From the NCBI RefSeq assembly GCF_015689335.1, contig NZ_CP065053.1, forward strand, positions 5,828,001 to 5,892,000: a stretch of 64,000 nt of DNA, in the 5' to 3' direction. The notes under the pieces were generated by a model. It had not been told where the DNA came from, made no database searches, and saw only the letters and a list, made by a program, of their open reading frames with translations. Below, in pieces: positions 25,734 to 35,750 of the stretch; the first letter of the stretch is position 1; each line of letters begins with the position of its first letter. Origin of the DNA: Massilia antarctica (GTDB taxonomy: Bacteria > Pseudomonadota > Gammaproteobacteria > Burkholderiales > Burkholderiaceae_D). Both the position numbers and the translations under genes were made by a program.

Positions 25734-27398
25734 TCAAGCATTATCCGTGGCCGGCAGCCGCCGTGTTGCCTGCGCGGCGCCATTGGCGGCCGTCCCCAGA
25801 CGGCGCATGGCGTAGCGGTTGCGCCCGGCCTGCTTGGCCGCATACAGCGCCTCGTCGGCCAGCGCCAGGTAATCGTCGGCGCCGGCCGCATTGCCGGATC
25901 CGACGGCGATGCCGACACTGGTGCTCACCCGCAAGCTGGCGCCGGCGACCTGAAACGGGGTGCGCGCCATGTCGAGGATTTTTTCGGCCAGGATTGCCGG
26001 TTCGGCATCATCGTGCAAGCCCTCGAAGATGGCCACGAATTCGTCGCCGGCCAGGCGCGCCACGCTGTCGGTCGAGCGCACCGCCGCGCGCAGGCGGCGG
26101 GCGAATTCGACCAGCACCTCGTCGCCTGCCTTGTGCCCGTAGGTATCGTTGATCGCCTTGAAATGGTCGATATCGAGATAGGCCAGCGCGATAGCCGTGT
26201 TGCTGCGCGCCGCCCGTCCCAGGGCGGCGGCAAAGGTTTCCTCGAACATGCGGCGGTTATCGATGCCCGTGAGGATATCGGTGCGGGCCTGGGCTTCCAG
26301 GTTCAGCTCGGCCTGGCGGCGCTGCTGCGACAGCGTATAAAACGCACGGCTGAGTTCGCCTAACTCGTCGCGCCGCCGGACATTGAATACCTCGATATCG
26401 GCGCTGCCGTCGACGATGCCGGCCACATTGCCGCGCAGCGCGCCCAGGGGACGCAGCAGGCGCAGGATGGCCAGCCAGCCGGCCAGTCCAGCCAGCGCCG
26501 CTACCGCAACCGAGGCCAGCAGCGCGGTCGGGCGCATGTGGATCAGGGGCGTGAACGCTTCCTCGACCGGGTACACGGCGCCCAGGATCCAGTCGGTCTG
26601 GCGCAGGCGCTTGTAGGTGATCAGGGCGCGCACGCCGCGCTTGGTCGGTCCTTCGACCCAGCCCTCGAAGCCGTCCAGTGCCGCCGTGGTCGAGGCCACG
26701 GCGCCGCCGGCTTCATCCTGCACGCGCTGCAGGATGCGCTCCTTGTTGGGATGATGAATGATGGTGCCGTCGCTGGTGAGCATGAACAGATAGCCGCTCG
26801 CCCCCGATCCGAGCGCTGCCAGCTGGCCGAAAAAGCGCGGCCGCTGGAGGTCGATGGCGCCGCCCAGCATGAAGATCAGCTTGCCTTGTTCGTCATACAG
26901 CGGTTCGGTGATCAGAATCACCGGCTTGCCCGACAGCACACTCTTGATGGGCTTGGAAATGACGCCTTCGCGCGCCGCCACGGTATCGGTGAAATAGGCG
27001 CGCCTGGCGAAGTTGACGGTATTGTTGGTGCGCCGGTCGTTCATATTGGCCAGCATGGTGCCGGCGCTGTCGAACACCAGCACGTTGAAAAACTCGTCGC
27101 GCAAGTTCGCGTGCGCTTCCAGGAAGGCTTGCAGGCCGCCCGCCGGCCGTCCGCCGCTGCGCCCGAGCTCCTCGCGCAGGGTCTTGAGCAAGGATTGCCG
27201 TGCGCCGAGGTCGGCGTCGATGTACGCGGCCGCGCTCGAGAGCAGCGCCACTTGCTGGGAGCCGATCACGTCGCGCATCTGGCGCTCGGCGAGATACAGG
27301 GACACAAAGGTCAGCACGCTGGTGGCAAGCAGCACCAGGCCGATGACCACCACCGTCAGTCGGAATTTCAAGGTGGCTGTGTTGAAGGTCAGGCGCAT
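25734..27398 (-). CDS. Membrane diguanylate cyclase with double-Cache sensor
   Basis: The start at 27398 (MRLTFNTATLKFRLTVVV) gives 554 residues; longer in-frame starts add an unrelated leader. Order: transmembrane helix (about 10-35), extracytoplasmic dCache region (about 40-280), second helix (about 285-310), HAMP (to about 365), GGDEF with DILTGIDNRRMFEE, AYLDIDHFKAINDTYGHKAGD and RLAGDEFVAIFEG. AGDEF in place of GGDEF is a known active variant. Makes c-di-GMP in response to an external small ligand, identity unknown. Single gene, divergent from the receiver gene. Confidence 0.9.
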   Translation of the reverse strand: MRLTFNTATLKFRLTVVVIGLVLLATSVLTFVSLYLAERQMRDVIGSQQVALLSSAAAYIDADLGARQSLLKTLREELGRSGGRPAGGLQAFLEAHANLRDEFFNVLVFDSAGTMLANMNDRRTNNTVNFARRAYFTDTVAAREGVISKPIKSVLSGKPVILITEPLYDEQGKLIFMLGGAIDLQRPRFFGQLAALGSGASGYLFMLTSDGTIIHHPNKERILQRVQDEAGGAVASTTAALDGFEGWVEGPTKRGVRALITYKRLRQTDWILGAVYPVEEAFTPLIHMRPTALLASVAVAALAGLAGWLAILRLLRPLGALRGNVAGIVDGSADIEVFNVRRRDELGELSRAFYTLSQQRRQAELNLEAQARTDILTGIDNRRMFEETFAAALGRAARSNTAIALAYLDIDHFKAINDTYGHKAGDEVLVEFARRLRAAVRSTDSVARLAGDEFVAIFEGLHDDAEPAILAEKILDMARTPFQVAGASLRVSTSVGIAVGSGNAAGADDYLALADEALYAAKQAGRNRYAMRRLGTAANGAAQATRRLPATDNA

Positions 27399-27708
27399 CG
27401 GGGTGATTATTCCTGCAGTAGATCGGCGGCGCGAGGCGAATCGCCTGGCCCGCCATTTTACCGCGCCGCACGCGCGCACGTGCCTCCCGTTACGCGCGAT
27501 CGCGGCGCGCAAGCGAACGCAACAATTTTGTAAAAAAGCGTAACATATGAACATTGTTAAGGTATCTCGCCGCATGAGCGTGCAAGCGCGGCCGCGCGCC
27601 GCGAGATCGCCCATGACACATCAACTAACGGAACCGCGCATGGCGCCGCGACAAGCGCGCCCTGCCGGACCGATTCGTGACCGAACCGAAGACCAAAAGG
27701 TGTACACA

Positions 27709-28116
27709 GTGCAGCCACAATCCCTTGCTACCAGTCCGACGCCGTCGGCAACCGAACGCCCGCGCGTACTGATCGTCGACGACAACGCCGACGCCGCCGA
27801 CACGCTCGGCACCTATCTTCAACTGTCCGGCTACGCCGTGACCATCGCCACCGATCCGTACCAGGCACTGAACCTGGCGCGCGAGCTGCGACCGCAGGTG
27901 TGCGTACTCGACATCGGCCTGCCCGGCATGAACGGCAATGTGCTGGCGGAAAACCTGCGGCGCCTGCCGGATACCTCGGGCGCGGTGCTGATCGCCCTCA
28001 CGGGTTACGGCCAGGCTTATGACAAGCAGCGTGCGCTGGGCGCGGGTTTCGACCATTATTTCGTCAAGCCGGTCAACCCCGGCACGATCAAGGACCTGAT
28101 CGACCGCATGCCCTGA
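27709..28116 (+). CDS. Single-domain response regulator (receiver)
   Basis: The GTG at 27709 has AAAAGG 8 bases upstream and gives 135 residues; in-frame ATGs at 27547 and 27613 would add a basic tail of low complexity. The receiver fold is complete: VLIVDDNADAADTL, phospho-Asp in VCVLDIGLPGMNG, LIALTGYG and YFVKPVNP. No output domain. It sits alone and divergent from the diguanylate cyclase; its kinase is not evident. Such CheY-like proteins often serve phosphorelays of hybrid kinases. Confidence 0.8.
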   Translation: MQPQSLATSPTPSATERPRVLIVDDNADAADTLGTYLQLSGYAVTIATDPYQALNLARELRPQVCVLDIGLPGMNGNVLAENLRRLPDTSGAVLIALTGYGQAYDKQRALGAGFDHYFVKPVNPGTIKDLIDRMP

Positions 28117-28160
28117 CAGCGGCGCGCAAGCCTGACCAGACTGCCGCGCCGCGGTGCGGC

Positions 28161-28412
28161 TTATTTTTTCTGCCAGTAGGCAAACTCGGTTTCGTAGCAG
28201 TTGGTATCGACTTCGGCGATTTTCTCCTGCATCACCGCCTGGGCATCCTGGACCGCCTGGTTGTAGATCGAGGGGCCGATTTCGCGCAGGCAGAAATCGA
28301 GCAGCAGGCGCGCCTTGAGCACGCCGACTTCCTCGTCGAAATTCTGCATGCAATAGCGCTGCAGGGAGGATAGCAGGCGCTCCTCGGTTTCCTGGTTCAG
28401 TTTGATGGACAT
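28161..28412 (-). CDS. DUF2164 family protein
   Basis: 83 residues from ATG at 28412. The sequence MSIKLNQETEERLLSSLQRY with EEVGVLKARLLLDFCLREIGPSIYNQAV and a final AYWQKK follows the DUF2164 pattern. These are short soluble proteins of unknown function, common in proteobacteria. The gene lies 34 bp after the 2OG oxygenase stop, in the same direction. Confidence 0.85.
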   Translation of the reverse strand: MSIKLNQETEERLLSSLQRYCMQNFDEEVGVLKARLLLDFCLREIGPSIYNQAVQDAQAVMQEKIAEVDTNCYETEFAYWQKK

Positions 28413-28446
28413 CGCGGTTCGTGTAAGGTGGTTCGGGACGCGCAGC

Positions 28447-29025
28447 TTAGCAGACTTGATCCATCTCCGGCACGTACCCGGCCGGCGCGTGGTACATGAC
28501 ATCGGTGCGCAAGACATATTTGGTACCGCTTTGCACCGCCGAGCCCTGATGCATCTGACGATGCGGAAACACCAGCGCGGAACCGGCCTTCGGCTTGATG
28601 CTCTCCCACGCAAAATCGGTATGGCCGCCGGTGAAATCGTCATTCAGGTAAATCAGGAAGGTGAGAAAGCTCTCCTCCGACCCGCTGCGGACATAACTGC
28701 CATCCTTGTGCGCGCTGAAAAACTGCTCGCCCTGATAACGGTAGAACCGGAAGCGCTCGTTGAAACCACTGAGTGTCCAGTCGCGCTGCGCCGGCGGCAG
28801 CTCCGGCGCGGCGCGCTGGTACAACTGATCGGCCAGCGCCGCATTGTCGTAGATGATGCGGTCGTTGGTGCGGTAATCGCGGTTGATCCGGTCACCCTCG
28901 CTGGTGGTCAGGCCGGCCGCATGGTAGCCGATCGCTTCGCTCTCGCCAATATGCCGTGCGCATTCCTGCGGGGTGAGAAAGTCATGAATATAAAACACAC
29001 CCATCCCGAATTTTTCGATACGCAT
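28447..29025 (-). CDS. 2OG-Fe(II) oxygenase (prolyl 4-hydroxylase-like)
   Basis: 192 residues from the ATG at 29025. The double-stranded beta-helix shows the iron triad pattern HKDGSY (HxD), then SALVFPHRQMHQGSAV (distal His), with ALxxR-type 2OG contact in TKYVLRTDVMY. Substrate unknown; prolyl-hydroxylase-like members act on proteins or small amino acids. Next to DUF2164 gene, probably co-transcribed. Divergent from the cytochrome c gene. Confidence 0.8.
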   Translation of the reverse strand: MRIEKFGMGVFYIHDFLTPQECARHIGESEAIGYHAAGLTTSEGDRINRDYRTNDRIIYDNAALADQLYQRAAPELPPAQRDWTLSGFNERFRFYRYQGEQFFSAHKDGSYVRSGSEESFLTFLIYLNDDFTGGHTDFAWESIKPKAGSALVFPHRQMHQGSAVQSGTKYVLRTDVMYHAPAGYVPEMDQVC

Positions 29026-29146
29026 TCTGTATACCTGTGCCGATAAAGTGGAACGCACTATACCAAAGTATAAGTGGCGCCAGCGCAGCGCCCCCCATAC
29101 TCGGGCGCTACCCGTGCCGCCTGTCCCGGGCCAAAAGGAAACCGCC

Positions 29147-29773
29147 ATGCAGACCGTCCTTCCCCATCGCCGCCTGGCTGCCCGCGCCATTGCCGGCGCG
29201 CTGGCCATCATGCTCGCCAGTGTCGCCGCGCCCGCGGTTTGCGCGCCACCGCAAGCGCTGCTGCAACTTTGCGCCGCCTGCCACAGCGCCACCGGCAACA
29301 CCACGTCGGCCGCGCTCTATCCCAAGCTGGCCGGCCAGTCGGCGGCTTACATCGCGCTGCAACTGAATAATTTCCGCAGCGGCGAGCGGCCGCATGCGCA
29401 GATGCGCGCCGTCGCCGAACAGCTCAGCGGGCCGGACATACGCGCGCTGGCCAGTTTCTACGCGGCCCAGCGGGCCACGCCCCAGCCGCCGGCCGATGCC
29501 GCCCTGGAACGCCAGGGCCGCGAGATCTTTATGCACGGCAGCACGGCGGGCGCGCCGGCGTGCGCGAGCTGCCACGGTGCGCAGGGACAAGGCCAGCAAG
29601 CGTTTCCGCGCATCGCATCGCAGCCGGCCGGCTACACCTTGGAGCAGTTGAAAGTGTATCGCGACGCGCCCGGCTTCAATAATCCGCTGGCGATGCAGAT
29701 GAAGGCAGTCGCGGTCAAGCTCGGCGACGCCGATATGCGCGCCGTCGCGGCCTACCTGGCCACCGTGCGCTGA
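29147..29773 (+). CDS. Dihaem cytochrome c (cytochrome c4/c553-like)
   Basis: 208 residues from ATG 29147, with AAAGGAA 6 bases upstream. Signal peptide ends near AVCA; two haem c sites CAACH and CASCH in two similar lobes (each with a LxxQLxxF-type segment and MxxxA ligand Met region). Two-lobed cytochromes of this length shuttle electrons from the bc1 complex to a terminal oxidase. Alone between divergent oxygenase and convergent kinase genes. Confidence 0.85.
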   Translation: MQTVLPHRRLAARAIAGALAIMLASVAAPAVCAPPQALLQLCAACHSATGNTTSAALYPKLAGQSAAYIALQLNNFRSGERPHAQMRAVAEQLSGPDIRALASFYAAQRATPQPPADAALERQGREIFMHGSTAGAPACASCHGAQGQGQQAFPRIASQPAGYTLEQLKVYRDAPGFNNPLAMQMKAVAVKLGDADMRAVAAYLATVR

Positions 29774-29796
29774 GGCGCGCCAGGGCGGCTGATCCC

Positions 29797-32700
29797 TTAC
29801 ATCAGCAAGGTACCCGGCAGCCGCAGGCGCATTTCGCTGCCCTGCCCCGGCGCCGACGTCCAGCGCACCTTTGCGCCCAGGCGCTCGGCCCGCTCGCTAA
29901 TGCCGGGCAAGCCCCAGTGCCCCGGCAAGCCGCCATCGCGCAGCACATCGGCCGGCAAGCCGCAGCCGTTGTCGCGCACCACGACCGTCAATTCCTTGCG
30001 CTCGTACAGCAGTTCGACCTCGATCTTGCTGGCCCTCGCATGCTGGAAGGCATTGAGCATCGCCTCGTTCGCGATCCGGTACAGCTCGTGCGCCACCAGC
30101 GGCGGCAGCGCGCGCACCCGTCCCTCCTCGCGCAAGATGAATTGCACGCCGCGTTCCTCGGCCATGCGCTGGCCTTCGCGTTCCAGCATGCTGGCCATGC
30201 CCGCCTGGAAGTGGTCGTGCGCGCGCAAATCCTGCACCTGGTCGCGCCCTTCCTGCAGCATCAGCTCGGCTTGGTCGAGCGCGCTGTCCATCAATTGCCT
30301 GACCGGTTCCTGCGGATCGACCTTGGTCGAGGCCGTGTGGAACCGTAAAATCAGCGCCTGCACGCCCTGCAGCAAGGTATCGTGCAGCTCGCGCGCGATG
30401 CGCTCGCGCTCGTCGACCTGCACTTGCAGGCGGCCCTGGATGCGCGCCGCCAGCTGGCGCATACGCCAGCGGTACAGCGCCCACAGCAGCGCGGCCGCGA
30501 GCAGCACGCAGGCGGCGCGGAACCAGACCGTCTGGGTGACGGTCGGCGCGATGCTGAACTGGAAGATCGCGCCCGTGTCGCTCCAGACCCCGTCTTCGTT
30601 CGAGGCCTGCACCTGGAAGCGGTAGGGGCCCGGTCCCATGCCGGTAAAGAAGGCGCTGCGGCGGGTGCCGGCCGCGGTCCAGCCGGCGTCCTGTCCTTCG
30701 AGGCGGAAGCGGAAGGCCACCCGTTCGGGCATCGACAGGCTCAGCGCCGTGTAATCGAGCTGCACGCGCTGGGTGCCGGGCGGCAGGCGCAAGCCGTCCA
30801 GCGCCGGATAGTTCCGGCCTTCGACGGTGACCTTGCGCATTTCCACATGCGGGGCCAGCAGGTTGCGGCGCAGCCGGGCCGGGTCGACCGAGACCACGCT
30901 GTTGGCGGTGCTGAACCACAGGCGGCCATCGCTGGAGGCCACCGCCGACGGCACCGGCACCATTTGCGGCGCGGTCCCGGTCAAGCCATCTTCCTGGTTG
31001 TAGCGCACGAAGCGCACCCGATAGCCCGGCTCGGCCACGGCGCGCTTGAGCTCGGCGGCTTCGATCACGCTGATGCCTTCGCTGCCGTTGAGCCACAACT
31101 GGCCGCTGGCGGACGCCACGATGCCCGAGACGCCCATGAACTTCTCGCCATCCACCCCAAGCAGCGGATGAAAACGCTTGCCGTCGAAGTAAGCCACGCC
31201 GCTGTCGCCGCCGATCCAGGTCTGGCCCTCGTGTCGGACCACCTGGAACACCACGCCCACCTGCAAGCCCTCGGCGGCGCCGAGCAGGCGGAACTTGCCT
31301 TGCTCGCGCAACGCGATGCGGTTGCCGACATAGCCCAGCCACAGCTGGCCGTCGGCCATGGCGCTGATACCCATCGCGCCGCGCGAGGCATAGTCGGCAT
31401 ACGGCGCGACCTTGCGCCACACGCCGTCGCGGCGCTCGTACACTCCGCCGCCGTTGAACGAGAGCCACATGGTGCCGTCCGCTTCCTTGGCGATGGCGTG
31501 CACCGGGCGCCCTTCGGTATCGGGCGGTGTGACCAGCTTGGTGAAGCTCTTGCCATCGAGGTAGGACACGCCGCGGTGGCCACCGGCCCAGATGATGCCG
31601 TCGTTGTCGCGGTACAGGCAGGTCAGCTCGGCGATGCCGTTCGAGGGCATCTCGGCGGCGGGAATCGGCACCGAGCGCGCGCCGGGCACGAAGAAGCCGT
31701 CGGTCCAGACCGCGCCCTTGTCGGCGGCGGCCAGCGCGCGCGCTTCGCCGCCGTAGTAGAGCGGCAAGGCGGCGGTGTCGAGCTTGGTGCGGCGGAACCG
31801 GTCCAAGCCGCTGTTACTGGCGACCCAGATATTGCCTTCACGGTCTTCCAGCGCGGTGAACACGATGTAGCCGCTCAAGCCCTGCTGCGGCGTGAGGCGC
31901 TCGGTGACCGTCCGGCCATCGATGCTGAAGCTGCGCTCGACGCCTTCGCGCCGCAGCAGCCAGCGCTCGCCTTCAGTGTCGTACAGCATGTGCGAGGAAT
32001 ATTCCCCGCCGATCCGGCGAAAACGCGCCGTGCCCAGCGGCTGCTGCTCCACGATTTCCAGGCTGTCGTTGCGCCCGCCATTGCTCCAGATGGTGCCGTC
32101 GGGCGATTCGACCAGGTTGCCGCTCAGGTCGAGTACGTTCGGCAGGCGCCGAAATGCCGACGCGCCCGGTTCGAGCACGAAGGCGGTATCGACGTTGCCG
32201 ACCCAGAAGCGGCCGCGGCTGTCCGAGAGCATCGTCTGCGGCTGGTTGGCGAGCTGCTCGAAACCGGGGATCTTGTCCCAGCGCTCGCCGTTCAGCCGGA
32301 ACAGACCGCTTTTGGTGGCGAGCCAGATGCGGCCCTGCGCATCGCGCCGGATCGCATGCGGCGACGATGGCGGCAAGCCGGCGGCGCTGCCGTAATGACG
32401 CAGCACCCCCTCCTTGAGCAGGCCGGCGCCGCCGCTGCGGTAGCCGATCCACACCTCGCCCGACGGCAGGGCCAGCAGCGCCGAAATGCCCGGCGAGTCG
32501 AGGCTGCCGGTGCGCGGCACGTAGCGCTCGAACTTCACGCCATCGAAGCGGAACAGCCCGGTACTGGCGCCAAGCCAAAGCCAGCCGTCGGGCGACTGCG
32601 CCATCGCGAAAATGATGGTCGGGGCGCCGTCGCGCGCGCTCCAGCTGCTGTGATGCATGGTGATCGCCGGGGCCGGCGCCGGAGCCGGCTTGACTTGCGG

Positions 32701-32805
32701 CAACGGCTCGCTGGGCTTGGCGGGGACGGCGGCCGTGACCGGCAGCGCGGCGGCCAGTGCCAACAGCACCGCCAGGGCCCGCTGCCAGGGTCGAAATGCC
32801 TTCAT
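29797..32805 (-). CDS. Two-component-regulator-propeller histidine kinase (HisKA_3)
   Basis: 1002 residues from ATG 32805 (MKAFRPWQRALAVLLAL). Order: signal peptide, Pro-rich linker, two seven-bladed Reg_prop propellers (about 50-700, many WLW/GVxYFDGKxF repeats), Y_Y_Y domain (about 700-780, RFRLEGQDAGWTAAGTRR), transmembrane helix (about 790), HisKA_3 with RELHDTLLQGVQ, and an HATPase near 900-1000 (LVAHELYRIANEAMLNAF; DNGCGLP; HWGLPGISERAERLG). Senses an extracytoplasmic ligand, often a carbohydrate. It is divergent from a NarL-type regulator gene, its likely partner. Confidence 0.92.
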   Translation of the reverse strand: MKAFRPWQRALAVLLALAAALPVTAAVPAKPSEPLPQVKPAPAPAPAITMHHSSWSARDGAPTIIFAMAQSPDGWLWLGASTGLFRFDGVKFERYVPRTGSLDSPGISALLALPSGEVWIGYRSGGAGLLKEGVLRHYGSAAGLPPSSPHAIRRDAQGRIWLATKSGLFRLNGERWDKIPGFEQLANQPQTMLSDSRGRFWVGNVDTAFVLEPGASAFRRLPNVLDLSGNLVESPDGTIWSNGGRNDSLEIVEQQPLGTARFRRIGGEYSSHMLYDTEGERWLLRREGVERSFSIDGRTVTERLTPQQGLSGYIVFTALEDREGNIWVASNSGLDRFRRTKLDTAALPLYYGGEARALAAADKGAVWTDGFFVPGARSVPIPAAEMPSNGIAELTCLYRDNDGIIWAGGHRGVSYLDGKSFTKLVTPPDTEGRPVHAIAKEADGTMWLSFNGGGVYERRDGVWRKVAPYADYASRGAMGISAMADGQLWLGYVGNRIALREQGKFRLLGAAEGLQVGVVFQVVRHEGQTWIGGDSGVAYFDGKRFHPLLGVDGEKFMGVSGIVASASGQLWLNGSEGISVIEAAELKRAVAEPGYRVRFVRYNQEDGLTGTAPQMVPVPSAVASSDGRLWFSTANSVVSVDPARLRRNLLAPHVEMRKVTVEGRNYPALDGLRLPPGTQRVQLDYTALSLSMPERVAFRFRLEGQDAGWTAAGTRRSAFFTGMGPGPYRFQVQASNEDGVWSDTGAIFQFSIAPTVTQTVWFRAACVLLAAALLWALYRWRMRQLAARIQGRLQVQVDERERIARELHDTLLQGVQALILRFHTASTKVDPQEPVRQLMDSALDQAELMLQEGRDQVQDLRAHDHFQAGMASMLEREGQRMAEERGVQFILREEGRVRALPPLVAHELYRIANEAMLNAFQHARASKIEVELLYERKELTVVVRDNGCGLPADVLRDGGLPGHWGLPGISERAERLGAKVRWTSAPGQGSEMRLRLPGTLLM

Positions 32806-32943
32806 AGAAACTCCATGGTGCAAAAAATGCCAGCATGATACGGGATTGTGGCGATGCAGCAATGTCGTCGCAGCAAACTGATCCAAGCGGACCGCGCAGG
32901 AGCGTGGCATCATCATGAATATTTTCTTACAGAAAGTTTACCC

Positions 32944-33579
32944 TTGACACCCGCCGCCCCCCGTCCCATCCGCGTCCTGATCGCCGACGACCACAGTCTG
33001 CTGCGCGAAGGCATCGCTGCGCTGCTGGCCGGCGATAGCGGCATCGAGATCGCCGGCCAGGCCGCCAACGGCGAGGAAGCGGTCCAGCAATTCATCGGCC
33101 TGCGTCCGGACGTGACCTTGATGGACTTGCAGATGCCCATGCTGGGCGGGCACGACGCCATGCTGGCCATCCGCGCGCTCGACCGCCACGCGCGCGTGCT
33201 GGTGCTGACCACCTACAAGGGCGACGCCCGCATTGCGCGCGCGCTGGGAGCGGGCGCGGCCGGTTACCTGCTCAAGGGCGCGATCCGGCTCAATCTGGCC
33301 GATGCGATCCACCGGGCACACGCCGGCCACCGCTATATTCCGGCCGAGGTGGCGGCCGAGATGGCGTCCTATTTCGGCAGCGACAATTTGTCGGGACGCG
33401 AACTGGAAGTGCTGCGCCTGGTCGCCGACGGCAATTCGAACCGCGAGGTGGGCGTGCGCCTGGCCATCAAGGAAGAAACGGTCAAGGCGCACGTGAGCGC
33501 CGTGCTGTCCAAGCTGGGGGCGAAGGACCGCACCCATGCCACCACGATCGCGCTGCGGCGCGGCATCCTGAGTTTGTAA
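32944..33579 (+). CDS. NarL/FixJ-family response regulator
   Basis: 211 residues from TTG 32944; an ATG at 32848 would add 32 residues without receiver homology and neither start has a strong ribosome site. The receiver has VLIADDHSLLREG, phospho-Asp in VTLMDLQMPMLGG, LTTYKGD and LKGA; the LuxR-type HTH is LSGRELEVLRLVADGNSNREV with KEETVKAHVSAVLSKL. Divergent from the propeller kinase (138-bp gap), the usual kinase/regulator arrangement. A hypothetical gene follows 23 bp downstream. Confidence 0.9.
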   Translation: MTPAAPRPIRVLIADDHSLLREGIAALLAGDSGIEIAGQAANGEEAVQQFIGLRPDVTLMDLQMPMLGGHDAMLAIRALDRHARVLVLTTYKGDARIARALGAGAAGYLLKGAIRLNLADAIHRAHAGHRYIPAEVAAEMASYFGSDNLSGRELEVLRLVADGNSNREVGVRLAIKEETVKAHVSAVLSKLGAKDRTHATTIALRRGILSL

Positions 33580-33602
33580 TATTGGAATTGGAGCAGAGCA
33601 CA

Positions 33603-34016
33603 ATGAACGCACCGCACGACAACGGCGCCCTGCGCGCCAGCCTGCAGGCGCTGCCGCGCGCCTTGCGCACCTTGCACAAGGCATTGATCGACGTGGAAAC
33701 GGTGTACTTCGGCGCGGTCGGCAGTGCTCTGGAGCACCTGCATCTGATCACCAACCATCCCCACTTCGCCTGGCTGCAGCCGATGTCGGCATTGATGGCT
33801 GCCCTGGACGAGGCGCTCGATGAACCCGACAAGCTGAGCGCGCAAGCGGCCGCCGGCTGGCGCGCGGCCATCGAGGAACTGGTCGGGCCGGGCGCGCCGG
33901 ACGGCACGGGCTTTCGCGCTCACTATCTGGTATTGCTGCACGATGCGCCCGAGGTGGCGATGGCGCATGGCGCGCTGCGTCAGTTGCTCGCCCCCTTGCC
34001 GCAGCGCCTAAGGTAG
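33603..34016 (+). CDS. Hypothetical helical protein
   Basis: 137 residues from ATG 33603 with GGAG 9 bases upstream. All-helical, soluble, Ala/Leu/His-rich; no family recognised. It follows the NarL-type regulator by 23 bp and is probably in the same transcript. The 3' end overlaps the convergent MCP gene by 9 bp. Confidence 0.6.
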   Translation: MNAPHDNGALRASLQALPRALRTLHKALIDVETVYFGAVGSALEHLHLITNHPHFAWLQPMSALMAALDEALDEPDKLSAQAAAGWRAAIEELVGPGAPDGTGFRAHYLVLLHDAPEVAMAHGALRQLLAPLPQRLR

Positions 34017-35594
34017 CGCAGGCAGCGGCCGCGTCGCCACCGCGCGCGGCGCGCGCAGCTGGCCGGCCACGGTAAACGTACCCACCACCGCGCTCAATTC
34101 GCTGGCCTGGTCCTGCATCGACGCCGCCGCCGCCGCGGCCTGCTCGACCAGCGCCGCGTTCTGCTGGGTGACCTTGTCCATCTGCGCGATCGCCTGGTTC
34201 ACCTGAACGATCCCGGCGCTCTGTTCCTGGCCGGCGGTGGTGATCTCGGCCATGATGTCGGTCACCCGCCGCACGCTGTCCACCACTTCCTTCATGGTCA
34301 CGCCGGCGCTGTCGACCAGCTTGCTGCCGATCTCGACTTTCTCGACCGAGTCGCCGATCAAGCCCTTGATTTCGCGCGCGGCGGCGGCGCTGCGCTGGGC
34401 CAGGTTGCGCACTTCGGTCGCCACCACCGCGAAGCCGCGCCCCTGCTCGCCGGCGCGCGCCGCTTCCACGGCCGCGTTCAGCGCCAGGATATTCGTCTGG
34501 AAAGCAATGCCATCGATGACGCCGATAATGTCGGCGATGCGCCTGGCCGATTCGTTGATCGATCCCATGGTGCCGACCACGTCGGCCACCACCTGGCCGC
34601 CGCGCATCGCCACGTCCGACGCGGCCGTGGCCAGGGTGTTGGCCTGGCGCACGCTGTCGGTATTGTGCTGTACGGTGGTGGTCAATTCTTCCATCGAGGC
34701 CGCCGTTTCTTCCAGCGAACTGGCCTGCTCTTCCGTGCGGCTCGACAAGTCCATATTCCCGGCCGCGATCTCGCTCGACGCGGTCGAGATGGTGTCGGTG
34801 CCGGCCCTGACCTTGAGCACCAGCACGGCCAGGCTTTGCTGCATGGTGCGCATGGCCGCCATCAGGCTGTCGGGATCGGCGCCGGCATCGACGACAATGT
34901 CCGCCGTCAGGTCACCGGCGGCGATCGAACTGGCGATGTCGGCGGCGTAGTGCGGTTCGCCGCCAAGCTGGCGCATGACGTTGCGGGTCAGCCAGAATGC
35001 GATGCCGCCGCCCAGCAGCACGGCGCCGGCCGCCAGCGCCAGGCTCAGGATCAGGGTGGCGCGCGTCTGGCTGGCCAGCTCGCTCTTGGCGGCATCGACG
35101 GCGCCGTTCTTGGATTTGATCAGTTCCAGCAAGTCGCCGCGCATCTGGCGCCACAGCGGAGTTTCGTCGGCATTGAGCTTCTTGATTGCAGCAGCCTGGT
35201 CGGCTTTGGCCATTTCGACGACGGCGGCCTGGATCTCGGTCTGGCGCTCGTGCAAGGTTTTCAGCGTCGCCAAGGTGTGGGACACGGCCGGATCGGCCTT
35301 GGCCAGCTCGACCGCGGTGCCGTGCGCCTTGCGGAATTCTTCCCGCGCCGCGTCCAGGTTCTTGTAGCCCTGCTGGTTGTCGGGAGCGAGGATAATGTTG
35401 CGCAGCGCCTGGCCCATCTGCAAGCCCTGGGCATACAGGCTGGTGCTGGCGCCGAGGAAGGCCTGGTCCTGCTTGATGAACACTTCGAATTTCGTCGTCG
35501 CATTCTGCATGCCGGCAATCGCGACCCCCAATGCAATCGTAAACAGCGAGAAGACGATCACCATGCACAACGCCATTTTGTTTCGTAGTTTCAT
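34008..35594 (-). CDS. Methyl-accepting chemotaxis protein
   Basis: 528 residues from ATG 35594 (TTG at 35603 is in frame). Transmembrane helix 1 (about 8-30), 4-helix-bundle ligand domain (about 35-185), helix 2 (about 188-212), HAMP, and a cytoplasmic signalling hairpin with EEQASSLEETAASMEELTTT, the conserved tip segment (FQTNILALNAAVEAARAGEQ) and VQVNQAIAQMDKVTQ. It signals through CheW/CheA (not in the window). Ligand unknown. Single gene. Confidence 0.94.
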   Translation of the reverse strand: MKLRNKMALCMVIVFSLFTIALGVAIAGMQNATTKFEVFIKQDQAFLGASTSLYAQGLQMGQALRNIILAPDNQQGYKNLDAAREEFRKAHGTAVELAKADPAVSHTLATLKTLHERQTEIQAAVVEMAKADQAAAIKKLNADETPLWRQMRGDLLELIKSKNGAVDAAKSELASQTRATLILSLALAAGAVLLGGGIAFWLTRNVMRQLGGEPHYAADIASSIAAGDLTADIVVDAGADPDSLMAAMRTMQQSLAVLVLKVRAGTDTISTASSEIAAGNMDLSSRTEEQASSLEETAASMEELTTTVQHNTDSVRQANTLATAASDVAMRGGQVVADVVGTMGSINESARRIADIIGVIDGIAFQTNILALNAAVEAARAGEQGRGFAVVATEVRNLAQRSAAAAREIKGLIGDSVEKVEIGSKLVDSAGVTMKEVVDSVRRVTDIMAEITTAGQEQSAGIVQVNQAIAQMDKVTQQNAALVEQAAAAAASMQDQASELSAVVGTFTVAGQLRAPRAVATRPLPALP

Positions 35595-35750
35595 TGTGCT
35601 CAACCCCGAAAAGAAAGTGTTTCAGTAGGACACTAATTCTATCGACAATTCCCACCCTGATCGGGTTTGTTTGAGCGAACGAGGCCTGGGCACAACAGAC
35701 GATGCAACAATGGCAATGGGCGCGGCCCGTGCCGCGCCCGCGGGCCGGTT

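Noticed and set aside
30382..32838. Plus-strand frame of 818 codons opposite the propeller kinase
   Set aside because: Shadow frame; HisKA_3 and propeller motifs are on the minus strand.
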